Shown here one piece after another: positions 5,928 through 8,330 of a DNA stretch of 8,330 nucleotides. The notes beneath the pieces are model-generated. The model was not told the DNA's origin and made no database searches. It worked only from the letters and a program-made list of their open reading frames with translations. The first letter of the stretch is position 1. Every line of letters begins with the position of its first letter. Made by a program: the position numbers and the translations under genes. This stretch comes from Nitrospira sp. Its GTDB lineage: Bacteria > Nitrospirota > Nitrospiria > Nitrospirales > Nitrospiraceae. Location of the stretch: contig JABMDG010000394.1 of the NCBI GenBank assembly GCA_015904045.1, positions 1-8,330 on the forward strand. The letters run 5' to 3'.

Positions 5928-8180
5928 TTACACAAAGGACCGCCATAAACGCAACTCGTCCGCAAGCTGCTTGAACCGGTCATCGCGGATCAGTTCCTCC
6001 ACCGTCGGCCTCAGTTTTCTACGCCAGTTGGGATGCTGGTCGACCGTTCCCGGGACATTCGTCTGCGCCCGCGCGCCAATTACATCCTCGACATTGGCCA
6101 ACACCAGCCAGGCAGGGGTACGGGCCAGATAGACATGAATTGCGCGAGCCAGCTCCCAGGTCATCGCCGGACCATGGGCCGCATCGTCCGGCAGACCGGG
6201 TGGCCACAGCCCCTCGGAACGTAATGCCGCCATGATCGCCGCTTTTTCTCGTTGCCGCTCCGCCAATGCCGACATCTTGGCCCCCTCCGAAGAAAAGAAA
6301 CCCAGATCGGCGCGAGTTTCAATATCGGCTCTGTCCCAATACCCGCTGAGCGTCGGCAAATCGTGAGTCGCGGCAACGGCAAGCGATTGCGACGGATAGG
6401 CCCCCGGAGGTTTCCACCCTCCCTCCCACGTCCGTTCAAAATAAAACACGCGATACGACAGGACCCCGGCCGTTCCGAGTCTCTGACGCACCCAGTCAGG
6501 CACGGTGCCCAAATCCTCCCCGATGACGAGCACCTTGGCCCGCACACTTTCCAAGGCGAGGATCGCCAGCAGATCATCGGCCGGATAGTGCACATAGGTG
6601 CCTTTCGAGGCAGGCAGGCCGCGTGGAATCCAGAACAGCCGAAACAACGCCATCACATGATCGAGTCGGATGGCCCCGCCATAGCGAAAATTGCGGCGCA
6701 ACAATTCAATGAGATACTCATACCCGCTGGCGCGCAGCCGTAGCGGATCGGCTGGGGAGAATCCCCAATTCTGCCCGTCAGGAGCAAAGGCATCGGGCGG
6801 AGCGCCACAATCCGCCTTCATCGCGAGCACCGGTTGAAAGCGCCACCCATCAGCCCCGGCACGATCACTGCCCAGTGCCAGATCGTAGTAGAGCCCGATC
6901 GGCATACCGGCTTGGCCGGCCTTATCGACCAGGGCGCGCAATTGACCATCCGCCAACCACTGGACGTACTGAATCGCGTGAATCTGCCTCGTATGCCGAC
7001 GCCGAAACTCACCCACGGCAGCCGAGGACGGCTCACGATAGGGCTCCGGCCAATCCATCCACACATCTGACGCCGAGGGCAACCGCTGCTGCTCGTCCTC
7101 CAGCACTCGAAACAACGCGTAGTGGGCCAGGGGCTCCCCTTCCTGCCGGACGTACTGCTGAAACACGCGCCCGCGCTCGGTCGTCGGCGAACGATCCGGG
7201 TCACCACCCTCAAAGTTGTCCCGTGCGAACGCCTGAGCGCACAGATCCAGCACCGTGCGCTTCGCCGCAGCTACCGCGTCATACTCGACAAATTCGCTCC
7301 GTCTGGCGGCGTCAAGTCGCGCGCGGAACGTGGCATCGGCCAGGCAAGCACGGACCGTTGGATCTGTACGACATTCCTCAACCTGCTCGACATCAATGTA
7401 GAGCTCATTGAGAAACAACCGGCTGGTCGGCGAATAGGGACTGATATGATAGGGAGTGGTATTTTTCAATGCGTGCAAGGGATTCAGCCCGATCACCGAG
7501 GCACCCAACTGCGTTCCGGCCCATTCCACCACGGCTGACAGGTCTTGAAAGTCTCCCACCCCCCAGTTGCGGTCGCTCCGCAACGAATAGAGCTGCAAGG
7601 CGATCCCCCAGAGACGCGTCCCCCGCTCGAACCATTCGGGCACGAAACATCGCGCGGGGGCCACGATCACGCGGAACCCCGTAGCGAGTTCAACAATCCC
7701 GCCTTGCATCCGGACGTGAGCGCTGTAATACCCGAGCGGCAGGGCTTGCGGAAGGGTGAACTCCATCCGAACGAATCGCCGTCCGGCAACAACGCGGGCT
7801 TCTTCGACCTTCAGGCCAGGCCCGTCTTCCTGCTCATGAGATCGCTCGCCGCTCTCGGAGACAAGCCACCACCGGACCCGAATCACCGACTCCTCATGAC
7901 TCTCGCACGGCACATGCAGCGACCAGCGGCCGGGCGTTTCCCCCTGCCGCAGGATATGAACCGGATCACAGCCTTGCAACCATGGACGATGGTCCCATGC
8001 GGTCAGCGCGTCGATCAGTTCAGCGCGGCTTTCTACACGGAACTCCATCGCGGCCAGGATCGCACGACGGGTCTCATCCGTCGTCACATGGTGTGTCCCG
8101 GCGATGTCGTAGTAATCGGCGGCAATCCCCGCCCGCTCCGCCAATAGACGAAGGAGTTCGGATTCAGGCTGGTCGTACAT
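5928..8180 (-). CDS. malQ: 4-alpha-glucanotransferase (amylomaltase, GH77)
   Basis: A 750-residue cytoplasmic glycoside hydrolase family 77 enzyme. It transfers α-1,4-glucan chains between maltodextrins and releases glucose, working with glycogen or maltodextrin phosphorylase. The three catalytic residues are present: nucleophile D507 (GAIRLDHVMALFR), acid/base E555 (VIGEDLGTVP) and transition-state stabiliser D607 (ATHDLPTL). Other family signatures are WGIALQLYSLRSDRNWGVGDF (start ~191), SPYSPTSRLFLNELYID (~247-263) and GAPPDAFAPDGQNWGF (459-474). About 180 residues precede the barrel, making it the long bacterial form (E. coli MalQ is about 694 residues). The ATG at 8180 gives a typical N-terminus (SELLRLLAERAGI) but has no SD. 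The enzyme looks complete and active. It is followed 48 nt later by a histidine kinase/σ54-regulator pair, an unusual neighbour; no phosphorylase or glycogen synthase gene lies in the window. Confidence 0.96.
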   Translation of the reverse strand: MYDQPESELLRLLAERAGIAADYYDIAGTHHVTTDETRRAILAAMEFRVESRAELIDALTAWDHRPWLQGCDPVHILRQGETPGRWSLHVPCESHEESVIRVRWWLVSESGERSHEQEDGPGLKVEEARVVAGRRFVRMEFTLPQALPLGYYSAHVRMQGGIVELATGFRVIVAPARCFVPEWFERGTRLWGIALQLYSLRSDRNWGVGDFQDLSAVVEWAGTQLGASVIGLNPLHALKNTTPYHISPYSPTSRLFLNELYIDVEQVEECRTDPTVRACLADATFRARLDAARRSEFVEYDAVAAAKRTVLDLCAQAFARDNFEGGDPDRSPTTERGRVFQQYVRQEGEPLAHYALFRVLEDEQQRLPSASDVWMDWPEPYREPSSAAVGEFRRRHTRQIHAIQYVQWLADGQLRALVDKAGQAGMPIGLYYDLALGSDRAGADGWRFQPVLAMKADCGAPPDAFAPDGQNWGFSPADPLRLRASGYEYLIELLRRNFRYGGAIRLDHVMALFRLFWIPRGLPASKGTYVHYPADDLLAILALESVRAKVLVIGEDLGTVPDWVRQRLGTAGVLSYRVFYFERTWEGGWKPPGAYPSQSLAVAATHDLPTLSGYWDRADIETRADLGFFSSEGAKMSALAERQREKAAIMAALRSEGLWPPGLPDDAAHGPAMTWELARAIHVYLARTPAWLVLANVEDVIGARAQTNVPGTVDQHPNWRRKLRPTVEELIRDDRFKQLADELRLWRSFV

Positions 8181-8188
8181 GCGAAGTC

Positions 8189-8217
8189 AGTGTGAGTGAA
8201 GCGCCAGATCAAGTCAA
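8189..8217 (-). promoter_or_regulatory. Weak candidate promoter for malQ
   Basis: On the minus strand TTGACT (8217-8212, five of six matches) is followed after 17 nt by CACACT (8194-8189, three of six, keeping the A2 and final T). Transcription would begin only a few bases before the ATG at 8180, giving a leaderless or nearly leaderless mRNA. This agrees with the absence of an SD sequence. The -10 match is poor, so confidence is low. Confidence 0.3.
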
Positions 8218-8227
8218 GGGATCTACT

Positions 8228-8330
8228 GTCTAGCAGACTGCGGAAAAACTCATTTGGACTCCTCAAGCCATCGCAGATCTTGATGTCCGAAGCGCCATCA
8301 AACAGCCGTGTGGGATGCTTAAAATGGCCG
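8228..8330. other. Right-edge non-coding stretch, possible repeat boundary
   Basis: No gene is supported here. A short frame opens at ATG 8283 and runs off the window, with no SD or recognisable peptide. The motif TAGCAGACTGCGGAAAAACT (8231-8250) resembles, from memory, the edge of AGCAGGCTG...GAAAAA-type dispersed intergenic repeats found in several environmental bacterial genomes. A 6-bp inverted repeat, TTGATG (8280-8285) and CATCAA (8296-8301), is too short to interpret. Confidence 0.3.

Noticed and set aside
5545..8147. Several plus-strand open frames of 60-200 codons opposite malQ and the kinase
   Set aside because: All are antisense to genes with intact catalytic motifs and show no domain or SD of their own.

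Overview
The window is high-GC bacterial chromosomal DNA with tightly packed genes on both strands. The style suggests an environmental Gram-negative: a σ54-activator two-component pair, an exported protein with a Sec signal and a long-type amylomaltase. My best guess is a member of Nitrospirota such as Nitrospira. That rests on the overall look of the proteins, not on a diagnostic marker, and I hold it at moderate confidence. I see no rRNA, tRNA, CRISPR array, transposase or phage gene.

Left half, plus strand. Positions 1-324 hold no gene I can support; a reading frame stays open into the left edge. Next comes an orphan single-domain receiver (325-828) with a 14-residue insertion next to its phospho-acceptor loop. 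It is followed by a three-part protein (955-2310): an N-terminal helical module, about 180 residues of proline-rich linker, and a C-terminal domain that looks like the DpnII/MboI-type PD-(D/E)XK nuclease fold but has lost the catalytic D and E. A near-consensus σ70 promoter (2385-2414) then drives a probable two-gene unit: a stand-alone Lrp/AsnC ligand-binding (RAM) domain protein (2481-2735) and a small exported protein of unknown family (2753-3232). A perfect 15-bp hairpin (3251-3284) fills the gap between these genes and the convergent minus-strand genes.

Right half, minus strand. Read in the direction of transcription, this is malQ (4-alpha-glucanotransferase, 8180-5928), a four-TM membrane histidine kinase (5879-4716) and an NtrC-family σ54-dependent response regulator (4716-3289). 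The kinase stop and regulator start share one base, so they are almost certainly translationally coupled. The kinase starts 48 nt after malQ with no visible terminator between them, so all three may share a transcript. Positions 8181-8330 hold a candidate malQ promoter and a short motif that may be the edge of a dispersed repeat.

The genes do not form one obvious pathway. The minus-strand unit links glycogen/maltodextrin metabolism with a complete signalling pair whose stimulus and targets are not visible here. The plus-strand genes look regulatory or accessory. The most unusual item is the degenerate nuclease-like fusion protein.
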